Source of the DNA: Spirochaetaceae bacterium | GTDB lineage: Bacteria > Spirochaetota > Spirochaetia > Treponematales > Breznakiellaceae | Assembly (NCBI GenBank): GCA_031269165.1 | Contig: JAISZQ010000170.1 | Location: 1-14,557, forward strand | Length of the DNA stretch: 14,557 nucleotides | Direction: 5' to 3' | In this document: in pieces, positions 6,586-13,628 of the stretch | How the letters are laid out: every line of letters starts with the position of its first letter | Numbering within the stretch: the first letter of the stretch is position 1 | Notes under the pieces: generated by a model | Told to the model about the DNA's origin: nothing | The model's input: the letters and a program-made list of their open reading frames with translations, nothing else | Database searches by the model: none | Position numbers and translations under genes: made by a program

Positions 6586-7542
6586 ATGAATTTTGTGCCG
6601 GAAGGTTACGCCAGGGCGTTTTATGCCGAATTGCTTTCCACCCACCATGATGGCGGCGCATGGAGGAAAGAGGACAAGATAAAGAAATACCGGGATATAC
6701 AGGGGAAGTTGCTGCCCTACATCAAAGGGAAGTCCCGAAAGGTAGAAAACAGACAATGGGTTCCGGTGGACAACGCCGAGGGGTGGCAGTACATTCGCGG
6801 CCAGGCACGATCAGACCGGAACCCGAACGGTACTATCCCTGCGGTAGTGCTGGCCCGGATGGAACTGCTCAACGCCATGTGGAACGACATTCAGCACCAT
6901 CATGATGAATTCGGCTGGGACGACTACTTCCTCGCCGCGCGGCTCTTGGCCGAGACGATTATGTTTTTCTCCGGCGTGCCTGTTCCCCCCGAGGTGCGCG
7001 GCATCTACGAAGGCGCGGCCCCTCCGGGGAGTAGCCCGGCGCAACCGAGGGCTGGCGGAACAACGCCTCCCCCTGCCCAAACGGCCATCTTCACCACCTC
7101 GTCCAAGTCGCCCGACGGCCTGCAATGGATGAAGATCCCGACGGGGATTGTCATCATCGGCTATACCGGCACGGAAACAACCCTTGTTATTCCCGATTCC
7201 ATCGACGGCCATCCTGTGGTTGAGATTGCGCCCGAAGCCTTTTGTGATAGCAAACTTGAGCGGGTGGAGTTTCCCGAAAGTTTGAAGAAGATTGGCCATG
7301 GTGCTTTTTATCCGTGCGGCAACTTGCAAGTAATCTCTCTGCCCCCTAATCTTGAGTTTATTGGTGACTATGCTTTTCAGGGTTGTAACCTGCAATCGCT
7401 CTCTCTGCCTCCTAGTCTTAAGTCTGTTGGTTACTATGCGTTCAATGATAACGCTCAGTTGAAGGCTGTCTATCTGTCCAGAAACACACAACTTGATAGT
7501 GAGGTTTTTTATGAAGACACAGCCGTCGAGTACTACGACTAG
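6586..7542 (+). CDS. BspA-type leucine-rich-repeat protein, cytoplasmic
   Basis: Protein of 318 residues with two parts. Residues 1 to ~140 are a charged, largely helical domain that I do not recognise (many Lys/Arg, QHHHDEFGWDDYF near its end). A Pro/Gly/Ala-rich linker (PPGSSPAQPRAGGTTPPP) follows at ~145-170. From ~195 to the end are LRR_5/BspA-like repeats of ~23 residues: SLKKIGHGAFYPCGNLQVISLPP, then LEFIGDYAFQGCNLQSLSLPP and LKSVGYYAFNDNAQLKAVYL. Such repeats usually bind proteins. No signal peptide or anchor is present, so it should stay in the cytoplasm, unlike classic BspA. I chose ATG 6586 because AGAGGAG lies 8 bases upstream; the frame is open back to TTG 6514. The repeat-coding part (7240-7540) is visibly poorer in GC than its surroundings, suggesting a separate origin. 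Role unknown. Confidence 0.8.
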   Translation: MNFVPEGYARAFYAELLSTHHDGGAWRKEDKIKKYRDIQGKLLPYIKGKSRKVENRQWVPVDNAEGWQYIRGQARSDRNPNGTIPAVVLARMELLNAMWNDIQHHHDEFGWDDYFLAARLLAETIMFFSGVPVPPEVRGIYEGAAPPGSSPAQPRAGGTTPPPAQTAIFTTSSKSPDGLQWMKIPTGIVIIGYTGTETTLVIPDSIDGHPVVEIAPEAFCDSKLERVEFPESLKKIGHGAFYPCGNLQVISLPPNLEFIGDYAFQGCNLQSLSLPPSLKSVGYYAFNDNAQLKAVYLSRNTQLDSEVFYEDTAVEYYD

Positions 7543-7578
7543 GCGGGGCGGCTTTCCTCGTGCGGGGGACAGGCCCCT

Positions 7579-7607
7579 TTGCATGGGCGGTCTGTCCGGT
7601 TTATAAT
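7579..7607 (+). promoter_or_regulatory. Promoter of the DUF1015 gene
   Basis: TATAAT (7602-7607, perfect -10) with TTGCAT 17 bases upstream (7579-7584). The predicted start of transcription, 6-7 bases after the -10 box, falls on or beside the ATG at 7613. Confidence 0.55.
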
Positions 7608-7612
7608 GGCGT

Positions 7613-8932
7613 ATGGTTCACGTGTGCGGCGAGACGAAAGAGACTGGTGTTGTGGTTCCCGAAGTTATTCTTCCGGCGAAACACGTCGACTTGTGCAAGT
7701 GGGCGGTTGTCGCGTGCGATCAATGGACGCAGGATCGGCGATACTGGGAAGAAACGGCGGCGATTGCCGGGGACGCGCCGTCAACGCTGAACCTAGTCTT
7801 TCCGGAAATCTATCTTGAGGATGGGGGCAAAGCGGCCCGCATCAGACAAATCCACGAGACGATGCGTTCGGACCTTGCGAACGGTGTTTTCGCGCCGCCC
7901 GAAAGCGGTTTTGTGTACGTTGAGCGGGAAACGACGGGCGGGTTGCGGCAAGGGCTGATCGCCGCCGTCGATCTTGAGTGCTACGACTGGAAACCGGAGG
8001 CGAGGCCGCTCATCCGGGCAAGCGAAGGAACGATTGAGGAACGGCTGCCGCCGCGCATGGAGATCCGCCGCGCCGCGCCGCTGGAACTGCCCCACGTCAT
8101 GCTGTTGATTGACGACGAGGCGGACACGCTGTTTGGCAGTCTCGCCGGGGGAACCGGCCCGTTTGCCTATGACACGGAACTCATGCAGGGGGGAGGCCGG
8201 GTGCGCGGCCGTTTCGTCCGGGACCCGGCGCGAGTGATGGCCACGCTTGCGACACTCGCCCGGTCGTCGCCGGAACGGTATGGCAGCCCGGAACCGTTTC
8301 TCTTCGCGGTGGGGGACGGCAACCACTCCCTTGCAACGGCCAAAGCGGTCTGGGAAGAGTATAAAACCCGGCACACAGGCGGCCTTGCCGGACAGGGCCC
8401 GAGGGAGAACCCGCTCCGTTACGCCCTGGTCGAAATCGTCAACATCTACAGCCCCGCCTTGCGCTTCGAGCCGATTCACCGGGTGCTGCTTGGCCCTTCG
8501 TCCAATACGATTGACCCAAGCGGCGCGATCGACCTATCGTCGTTCAAGATACGTTCTCTCACGAGCCACGCCGCGTTGTCCGCTCTCGTGCGGACCAAGG
8601 GGAATCATACCCGCTTTGGCGTTATGCAGGGGAACCGCTATCTCCTCGCCGAGGCCGCCTCGCCGCTCCTTGCCACGGCCATACTCGACCCCGAACTGGA
8701 AAAAGTGCGCGCCGCCCATCCCGCCCTTACGCTTGATTATATCCACGGCGAACAGGACTTGTTTGCGCTCTGTAGAGAGGGCACGGCAACCGGCTTTCTC
8801 CTTCCGCCGTTTGAAAAGAAGGGCCTTTTCGACACCATCGCCAAGACCGGCCCGCTCCCCCGCAAGAGTTTTTCGATGGGCGAAGCGCGCGACAAACGCT
8901 ACTATCTTGAGGCACGGCGCATCAACGCCTGA
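7613..8932 (+). CDS. DUF1015 family protein
   Basis: Conserved cytoplasmic protein of 439 residues, full length for DUF1015. The N-terminal signature VVVPEVILPAKHVDLCKWAVVACDQWTQD and APSTLNLVFPEIYLE are typical of the spirochaete/clostridial branch. The family's core motif VGDGNHSLATAKAVWEEYK lies at about residues 232-250, followed by NPLRYALVEIVNIYSPALRFEPIHRVL. No enzymatic role is established to my knowledge. The DGNHS motif recalls the GHHR-type motif of ParB/Srx-fold kinases such as SerK, and in other genomes the gene often lies near serine-biosynthesis genes, but none is present here. ATG 7613 lacks a ribosome binding site and sits where transcription should begin, so the mRNA may be leaderless. 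GTG 7622 is an alternative start. The gene stands between an LRR gene and a tRNA. Confidence 0.9.
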   Translation: MVHVCGETKETGVVVPEVILPAKHVDLCKWAVVACDQWTQDRRYWEETAAIAGDAPSTLNLVFPEIYLEDGGKAARIRQIHETMRSDLANGVFAPPESGFVYVERETTGGLRQGLIAAVDLECYDWKPEARPLIRASEGTIEERLPPRMEIRRAAPLELPHVMLLIDDEADTLFGSLAGGTGPFAYDTELMQGGGRVRGRFVRDPARVMATLATLARSSPERYGSPEPFLFAVGDGNHSLATAKAVWEEYKTRHTGGLAGQGPRENPLRYALVEIVNIYSPALRFEPIHRVLLGPSSNTIDPSGAIDLSSFKIRSLTSHAALSALVRTKGNHTRFGVMQGNRYLLAEAASPLLATAILDPELEKVRAAHPALTLDYIHGEQDLFALCREGTATGFLLPPFEKKGLFDTIAKTGPLPRKSFSMGEARDKRYYLEARRINA

Positions 8933-8967
8933 ACCGGCCCCGCTCTTTGCGCGTAACGCGCGCCCTC

Positions 8968-8996
8968 TTGCACAAAATCCAATGCCGGTGTAGCAT
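8968..8996 (+). promoter_or_regulatory. Candidate promoter of tRNA-Thr
   Basis: TTGCAC (8968-8973), 17 bases, TAGCAT (8991-8996). Transcription would begin about 9002, just before the tRNA. The hexamers are imperfect, but spacing and position fit. A short GCGCG/CGCGC dyad (8949-8961) lies between the DUF1015 stop and this site. Confidence 0.45.
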
Positions 8997-9005
8997 ACCC
9001 TTACC

Positions 9006-9078
9006 GCCAAGATGGCTCAGTCGGCAGAGCGGCGCACTCGTAATGCGCAGGTCGGGGGTTCGATTCCCCCTCTTGGCT
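9006..9078 (+). tRNA. tRNA-Thr (anticodon CGT)
   Basis: All four arms fold. Acceptor GCCAAGA pairs with TCTTGGC (9071-9077). The D stem is GCTC/GAGC, the anticodon stem GCGCA/TGCGC with loop CTCGTAA (anticodon CGT, reading ACG codons), the variable loop AGGTC, and the T stem GGGGG/CCCCC with loop TTCGATT. It is 73 bases with discriminator T, and the 3' CCA is not encoded. No intron or T-run terminator is seen. Confidence 0.97.
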
Positions 9079-9160
9079 AAAATCCACGCACAGAGAGTCG
9101 TTCTCCTTAAGAATACCCAAAGATGGGAAGTCTCCCCCTGTCAACAACTTAAGAATTTTG

Positions 9161-9240
9161 GTCCGCGAATGGCGCGAATAAATACGAATAATACATACCC
9201 ATCAATGCGTATTCGCATACATTCGCGGACATTCGCGGAC
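9161..9240. repeat. Long imperfect palindrome downstream of tRNA-Thr
   Basis: Left arm starts GTCCGCGAATGGC and continues GCGAATAAATACGAATA. The right arm (ca 9207-9240) ends ATTCGCGGACATTCGCGGAC. They pair over ~33 positions with a short loop. Bases 9122-9152 before it (GGGAAGTCTCCCCCTGTCAACAACTTAAG) are shared with the mosaic repeat at 13610-13630. The rest of 9079-9347 holds no gene. Confidence 0.75.
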
Positions 9241-9347
9241 AAAAAAACTAAAAATCTGTGTAATCCGTTGACCACTCTTACATTCCCTTTGCTTACGTTG
9301 TTGACAGTGGGTTGCGGGACCCTGTCCTCGGCCTGAGAGGGATAGCC

Positions 9348-10691
9348 TTACTCATACCGCAGAACCTCAGCCGGTTTGATAGACGTTACCCGTTTCGAGG
9401 CAAACCACCCGGCAAGCACCGCCGAGCCGAACCCGAACAGAAAGATGGCAAGCACTTCCTGCGGGATGAGGCGCGAAGGAATGTCCTTGATATAGAATAT
9501 AGTCGGAGAGAACACGGCAAATCGGCCCCCGCCTGAGAGTAATTCGATGACGAAGTTCACGACGGTTTCCAGCACGCCGAAGAGGGCCGCGATGTTTTGC
9601 GCGATAAGCACGGCGAGGATGGTGCCGGTCAACGCGCCGATGCCGCCGATGATGAGGCCGCCCAGCGCGAAGATACAGCGAACGTCAAACACCCCGGCCC
9701 CGACCGCGCGTAACAGCCCTATCTCATCGGAACGTTCCAGCACGAGCCGCCGTTGCGACTGGTAAATCTGAATGCCGACCACGATGAAAATGAGCCCCAC
9801 GAGGATAAACATAAACAACTTTTCCGTCCTGAGCGCCCCGAAAAAAGCCTTGTTGTAGTCCCGCCACGAGGTAACCTGCGCATTTATGCCGTGCTCAGAA
9901 AGCGCTTTTTCGATGAGGGCGATTCCCTCCCGGTCGGCAAAGCGGTCGCCGATCTTGACGCCGAGCATAACTTTCCCGCCCCCTTCCATCTCCCGCGCCC
10001 GTTCCCGCCCGATAAAGGCCCAGCCCAGGTCGTACTCGTAAAAGCCCGACCGGAATATGCCCCGGACGACAAACGACGAGTCAAGCGTTCCGCCCTCGTC
10101 TCCGTTTTCCCCGTTATCATGAGCCGCAGGAACCTGGGGAAGAATCCCGGCCAACGACAGGAGCGTTACCGTTTCGCCCAGCCGTACGCCCAGCCGGGAG
10201 GCCGCCTCCGCGCCGAGCAGAATCGCGCTGGGGTCGTGCAGATTGAACGCGCCCCGTTCTATGATCAGTTTTTCCGCCATGCCCCGATCTATAAGAAGCG
10301 CGTCCGCCGGCAACGCCCGCACCACCGCGACCTGCTGCCGCCCCGTGCCCGGCCCCCGAATAATGCCCTGCAACTCCTCGTAGGGAACGACGCTCTTCAC
10401 GGAACGCACATTATCAATCAAGACCGCCGCTTCTTCCGCCCGCTCCGGGCCGTCAAGCGCAACACGGATATGGTAGGAGGAAATCTCCAGAATACTCTCG
10501 ATGAACCCCATTTGGAACCCGTTCATCACGGCGAGAATCACGGTGAGCGCGAGAACACCCACGGCTATCCCGCACACCGACAAGAAAAACGATGCCGAGG
10601 TCCCGCCGCCTGAATGCTTCCGCTTTTGCACATACCGCCGGGCGACAAACCCGATCCATTCTGCTCGTCCGGCCCATCCGCCGCTTTTCAT
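9348..10691 (-). CDS. ABC transporter permease, LolC/LolE-like
   Basis: Inner-membrane permease of the FtsX/MacB superfamily, 447 residues, the usual size of LolC/LolE. The N-terminal FVARRYVQKRK and the first membrane helix (SFFLSVCGIAVGVLALTVILAVMNGFQ) match the Lol subfamily, where the segment ends MNGF. A periplasmic core domain spans ~60-275. Three C-terminal helices form the FtsX domain: FMFILVGLIFIVVGIQIYQS with LVLERSDEIGLLRAVGA after it, then GGLIIGGIGALTGTILAVLIAQ, and AIFLFGFGSAVLAGWFASKR with PAEVLRYE at the end. LolCDE releases outer-membrane lipoproteins. Start ATG 10691 overlaps the upstream stop by 4 bp, so translation is probably coupled. No ATPase gene (lolD) is next to it, and it is the last gene of the operon. 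Lipoprotein release is the best guess; another envelope substrate is possible. Confidence 0.9.
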   Translation of the reverse strand: MKSGGWAGRAEWIGFVARRYVQKRKHSGGGTSASFFLSVCGIAVGVLALTVILAVMNGFQMGFIESILEISSYHIRVALDGPERAEEAAVLIDNVRSVKSVVPYEELQGIIRGPGTGRQQVAVVRALPADALLIDRGMAEKLIIERGAFNLHDPSAILLGAEAASRLGVRLGETVTLLSLAGILPQVPAAHDNGENGDEGGTLDSSFVVRGIFRSGFYEYDLGWAFIGRERAREMEGGGKVMLGVKIGDRFADREGIALIEKALSEHGINAQVTSWRDYNKAFFGALRTEKLFMFILVGLIFIVVGIQIYQSQRRLVLERSDEIGLLRAVGAGVFDVRCIFALGGLIIGGIGALTGTILAVLIAQNIAALFGVLETVVNFVIELLSGGGRFAVFSPTIFYIKDIPSRLIPQEVLAIFLFGFGSAVLAGWFASKRVTSIKPAEVLRYE

Positions 10692-11866
10692 GAACTGCGC
10701 CTCCGTGAAACCGGCGCGTGTTCCGTCACCCGCAACGATTTTTCCTCGATTTTCCTGCCGTCCTGCCAGACCGCCCGCAAGACCGCCTCGCCCCGGAGGA
10801 AGAGCGTCTCGATCTCTTCGCCGCCTGAGACCACCACCTCCCGTTCCAGCGTCCCGTTCCGGTAGTTCTTCTCGTTTACCCGTTCCCCGTCTTCATCAAA
10901 CGCATAATCGACCCGCCGGGTATCACCCTCGCTTTCCCAGACCACCGACCGGATCCGGTTCTCGTCCCACACGTTGGTGAGCGTCCCGCTGATTTCGCCT
11001 TCCGCGTCGTGCCGCGTCTCCGTGAGAATCCGCCCCTTGTCGTCGAGCGTATACACGGTGTTCGTCCCGGTGTTCAGCAGCACGTCCTGGAGAAACGCGC
11101 TTGAGTAGGAGGTGACGGGACTCACAAAGAACGCCCCGTTCGTCTCGTTAAAAGAAAGATCTTTGATCGTCCGGGGAAGCGTCACCCGCGTCTGCGCCTT
11201 CGTCTCAAGGTACGTCCGCTCGATGACCCGAATTTGGTTATTCCGCGCATAGCGGTAGACATCCGCCCACTCGTCGCTCTGCGCCCCCGTCAAGAAATCC
11301 TCCCGGTAGGAATAGGTGATGACGAGCGGCGGCACTTCCGTGACGGCCGGTTCTCCCTCCTCGTTCCCTTCCTCGGTCGGCGCGGCAACCGGCGCGGCAA
11401 CCGATGCGTCAACCGGCGCGTCAAAACGGCTCTCCCGCATCAAAAGTCCCCGCTCGTTGTAACTCTCCGTAAACCCCGCTCCCTCAGGCGACTTGGCCGA
11501 GACAAACCGGGTAACGCCGTTCTCATCAATAAACACCCACTGGGTCCGCAACAACTCCCCGTCCTCGTAGAGCGAGCGGCATTCAGTCTTCCAGCCTGCG
11601 TCATAGTCGGCCCTGAATTCATCGGGAACAAACGCCCCGGCCACCGTCATCACCGAAAGCGCGTATTTTTCCCGCAACGCGGTAAACGAATAAGCGTTCC
11701 GCAACGCCTGGCCCATCTCGTTTGACACATACCACAGGGTAACGGACGGCGATACCGCCTCGTTGATGTCTTCCCCCGTTGCCGCCTCATCCGTCGGCTC
11801 AAAACGTACCGGCGAAAGAAACAACACCGAGAATACCGAGAACAGGATATAGTATCTTTTTTTCAA
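10688..11866 (-). CDS. Secreted hypothetical protein with YD/MORN-like repeats
   Basis: Exported protein of 392 residues that I cannot name. It has a signal peptide (MKKRYYILFSVFSVLFLSPV). No lipobox Cys is seen, so it is probably periplasmic. The C-terminal half repeats a strand pattern like YTLDDKGRILTETRHDAEGE, WDENRIRSVVWESEGD, YAFDEDGERVNEKNYRNG and GEAVLRAVWQDGRKIEE, which resembles YD or MORN_2 repeats (weak, by eye). In the middle an acidic Ala/Pro/Val linker is coded by four 12-bp units (11379-11426). The start is TTG 11866, with GGGGAG 10 bases upstream; an ATG just before it opens only MFH then stop. The stop overlaps the permease start by 4 bp, so the two products probably work together at the envelope. 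An extended -10 promoter is at 11908-11913. Confidence 0.8.
   Translation of the reverse strand: MKKRYYILFSVFSVLFLSPVRFEPTDEAATGEDINEAVSPSVTLWYVSNEMGQALRNAYSFTALREKYALSVMTVAGAFVPDEFRADYDAGWKTECRSLYEDGELLRTQWVFIDENGVTRFVSAKSPEGAGFTESYNERGLLMRESRFDAPVDASVAAPVAAPTEEGNEEGEPAVTEVPPLVITYSYREDFLTGAQSDEWADVYRYARNNQIRVIERTYLETKAQTRVTLPRTIKDLSFNETNGAFFVSPVTSYSSAFLQDVLLNTGTNTVYTLDDKGRILTETRHDAEGEISGTLTNVWDENRIRSVVWESEGDTRRVDYAFDEDGERVNEKNYRNGTLEREVVVSGGEEIETLFLRGEAVLRAVWQDGRKIEEKSLRVTEHAPVSRRRSS
11379..11426. repeat. In-frame 12-bp minisatellite, four units
   Basis: Units GGCGCGGCAACC, GGCGCGGCAACC, GATGCGTCAACC and GGCGCGTCAAAA encode the Ala/Pro/Val linker of the secreted protein. Copy changes would lengthen the linker by four residues without a frameshift. 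Confidence 0.75.
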
Positions 11867-11907
11867 TGAAACATTTCTCCCCTCATCAAATAAGGCGGCC
11901 TACCCCT

Positions 11908-11913
11908 TTTATA
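11908..11913 (-). promoter_or_regulatory. Promoter (-10) of the hypothetical-permease operon
   Basis: On the minus strand TGGTATAAA is an extended -10 box about 42 bases before the TTG start. The -35 region is poor (TATACA with an 18-base spacer). Leader ~35 bases. Confidence 0.45.
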
Positions 11914-11997
11914 CCACACTGTTTGAGCCCCTGTATATACTATCGGCGCATTTGAGGGAATCGTGCCGTTTGGTACTGATATAGTCGTTCTCTTTAA

Positions 11998-12158
11998 GAG
12001 CCTGTTCAAAATCTCAGCAAAAGAGGGACAAAAGGGGGAAAGCCTTCCCCCTCGCTCCGGGCTTGAGCCCTACGCTACCCCCTTCAACGGGGGACACCCC
12101 CGTAACGCCCCCGAATCACAGCGTAGGCTTGCGTCCCGTGGGGTTTTGGAACAGCCTC
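11998..12158. repeat. GC-rich mosaic repeat, copy 3, with both ends intact
   Basis: Terminal inverted repeats GAGCCTGTTCAAAATC (11998-12013) and GGTTTTGGAACAGCCTC (12142-12158) bound the GC-rich core: AAGGGGGAAAGCCTTCCCCC stem, TCGCTCCGG, CTACGCTACCCCCTTC, CGGGGGACACCCCCG stem, AACGCCCCCGAATCACAGC and GGCTTGCGTCCCGTGGGG. It is the most complete copy and links the GC-rich core to the termini of the elements at 570-718 and 3662-3861. It lies between divergent genes, and 11867-11997 holds only promoter signals. Confidence 0.8.
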
Positions 12159-12204
12159 GGTTAAAAAAGGAAACGACCCTGCCCGGTGGCCACCGTAAAG
12201 CATC

Positions 12205-12233
12205 TTGAGAAAAAAGCCGCAAAACGATACCGT
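12205..12233 (+). promoter_or_regulatory. Weak candidate promoter of the Gx-family gene
   Basis: TTGAGA (12205-12210), 17 bases, TACCGT (12228-12233). The -35 matches 5 of 6 but the -10 only 3 of 6. Confidence 0.25.
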
Positions 12234-12274
12234 AAACAGATGACCAACGGTAACGGGAAGGCCCGCTCACGATA

Positions 12275-12841
12275 ATGATGCAAGCGTTTGTATCTCCGCT
12301 TGACGAGACCGACGTCAAAAAGACGGCCGCGCTGTTGGGGGCGTTTTGTTTGTTCCTGTCTTCGATAGAATACCTCATCCCGAAACCGCTGCCCTTCATG
12401 CGGCTCGGTATCGCCAACCTCCCCCTGATGCTTGCGCTGGACATTCTGCCTTTTCCCGTTTTCGCGCGCCTCGTGGGCATTAAAATTTTCGGGCAGGCCC
12501 TGATTACGGGGTCGCTCTTCTCGTACGTTTTTCTGTTTTCCCTGGCGGGCACCGTCCTCTCCACTTTTTTCCAGTTTTTGCTCCGCCGCCTCGTGGACCC
12601 CAAACTGCTCGGTTTTGCCGGGATTGGGGTCGCGGGGGGATTGCTTTCCAATCTGACCCAACTTGCGCTGGCTCAAGTCTTCATTCTGGGCGCGAGCATC
12701 CGGTTTATCGCCGTTCCCTTTCTGGCAGCGGGCGTGATTACCGGGCTGGTACTGGGGCTGTTCTGCGCGTCTTTCGCCGGGCGGTCACAGTGGTATGCTT
12801 CCCGATGCCGGAGGCCGAACGTCCAAAAGCCGGAGCCTTAA
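12275..12841 (+). CDS. Gx transporter family protein (heptaprenyl diphosphate synthase component I-like)
   Basis: Small inner-membrane protein of 188 residues, of the family first named heptaprenyl diphosphate synthase component I (Hpre_diP_synt_I) and now grouped with S-type substrate-binding membrane proteins of ECF importers. It has about five hydrophobic helices. The family signature is visible: LSSIEYLIPKPLPFMRLGIANLP, then LPFPVFARLVGIKIFGQALITGSLFSY, and GIGVAGGLLSNLTQLALAQ. The usual extension is modest, ending in a basic tail. Two ATGs stand side by side (12275 and 12278); GGGAAGG lies rather far upstream (13 bases), so the start is moderately sure. The next gene starts 3 bp after its stop, an operon. 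In other bacteria the gene often sits near polyprenyl synthase or NusG-domain-II genes; neither is in the window. Substrate unknown. Confidence 0.88.
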   Translation: MMQAFVSPLDETDVKKTAALLGAFCLFLSSIEYLIPKPLPFMRLGIANLPLMLALDILPFPVFARLVGIKIFGQALITGSLFSYVFLFSLAGTVLSTFFQFLLRRLVDPKLLGFAGIGVAGGLLSNLTQLALAQVFILGASIRFIAVPFLAAGVITGLVLGLFCASFAGRSQWYASRCRRPNVQKPEP

Positions 12842-12843
12842 GA

Positions 12844-13515
12844 ATGCCTGAGACCGCCGGGATGAAAGCACAGGGGGAACGGTTTCGCGCCGCCCGGGAA
12901 ATGGGGTACTACCGGCTTTTTTCGAGCCGCAGCCTCTGTATCGCCGGACTTTGCGTCATGCCCGCGCTGGTTTTCAATCCCGACACCGGATGCAGAATAA
13001 TCCAGTTTTTTCTGTTCTGGTTTCTCGCCTGGCTTGCGGGCAAAAAAAACAACCCGTTTCTCACGTTCCTCGTCATCCTGGGTATCACCGCGTTTAACCT
13101 CCTCGTTCCGTACGGGCACGTTCTCGCGTCATGGGGGATTTTCAGGATAACCGAAGGCGCGTTGATGATGGGACTGAAGCGGGCCGTTACGCTCGAAGGG
13201 CTCATCATGCTGTCGCGGGCGGCAATCCGGCGGGATTTGCGCTTCCCCGGCAGTTTTGGCGCGCTTATCGGTGAGTCGTTCCGCTTGCTCGCGCTGATAC
13301 AGGAACGGAGACGGACCATCACCCGAAAACAGTGGATGGGCGACATTGACCGACTGATGATCGCGTTGAGCACAGACCCGCCCCCGGTTGCTCACCCCCC
13401 CGAAACCGCCCCGGCCAACTCCCGCCCGAACCGCCTCACGACACGCGGTTGCATGATCCTTATCTTCGTTGTTGTTACGGCATGGATACCTTTGTTCATC
13501 GGCATAATGCGATGA
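12844..13515 (+). CDS. CbiQ/EcfT-like membrane protein
   Basis: Membrane protein of 223 residues that follows the Gx-family gene by 2 bases. It has about four hydrophobic segments (around FQ-type helices IIQFFLFWFLAWLAG, FLTFLVILGITAFNLLVPYG and a C-terminal MILIFVVVTAWIPLFIGIMR). Between them RITEGALMMGLKRAVTLEGLIMLSRA resembles the coupling region of CbiQ/EcfT, the transmembrane part of ECF importers that links the S component to the ATPases. A charged cytoplasmic stretch (residues ~130-195) ends in a Pro-rich linker. I place the start at ATG 12844, with GGAG 8 bases upstream; the frame is open to GTG 12790, but that would overlap the Gx gene by 50 bp. The CbiQ relation is by eye and moderately sure. 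No ECF ATPase gene is adjacent. Confidence 0.7.
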   Translation: MPETAGMKAQGERFRAAREMGYYRLFSSRSLCIAGLCVMPALVFNPDTGCRIIQFFLFWFLAWLAGKKNNPFLTFLVILGITAFNLLVPYGHVLASWGIFRITEGALMMGLKRAVTLEGLIMLSRAAIRRDLRFPGSFGALIGESFRLLALIQERRRTITRKQWMGDIDRLMIALSTDPPPVAHPPETAPANSRPNRLTTRGCMILIFVVVTAWIPLFIGIMR

Positions 13516-13557
13516 GGCCCATTTGTTGACAAAGGGAACCGCGCCCGTCGACTCTTA

Positions 13558-13628
13558 GAGCCTGTTCAAAATCTCAGCAAAAAGGGGGAACGGCAACAGG
13601 TTGCCGCGTCTCCCACTGTCAACAACTT
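13558..13628. repeat. GC-rich mosaic repeat, copy 4, truncated
   Basis: Begins GAGCCTGTTCAAAATCTCAG as at 11998, continues AAAAAGGGGGAACGGCAACA and GGTTGCCGCGTCTCCC as at 6103, then switches to CTGTCAACAACTTAAG as at 9137. The right end is missing. It is a junction of three repeat types. Confidence 0.75.

Noticed and set aside
6586..7542. Secreted BspA-like surface antigen
   Set aside because: No signal peptide at the ATG with the good ribosome binding site, nor in the open frame upstream to 6514.
8949..8961. Terminator of the DUF1015 gene
   Set aside because: The GCGCG/CGCGC stem is short and is not followed by a T-run.
9753..10613. 286-residue plus-strand frame opposite the permease
   Set aside because: Antisense shadow of the LolC/E-like gene, rich in Arg and Pro, with no domain or start signal.
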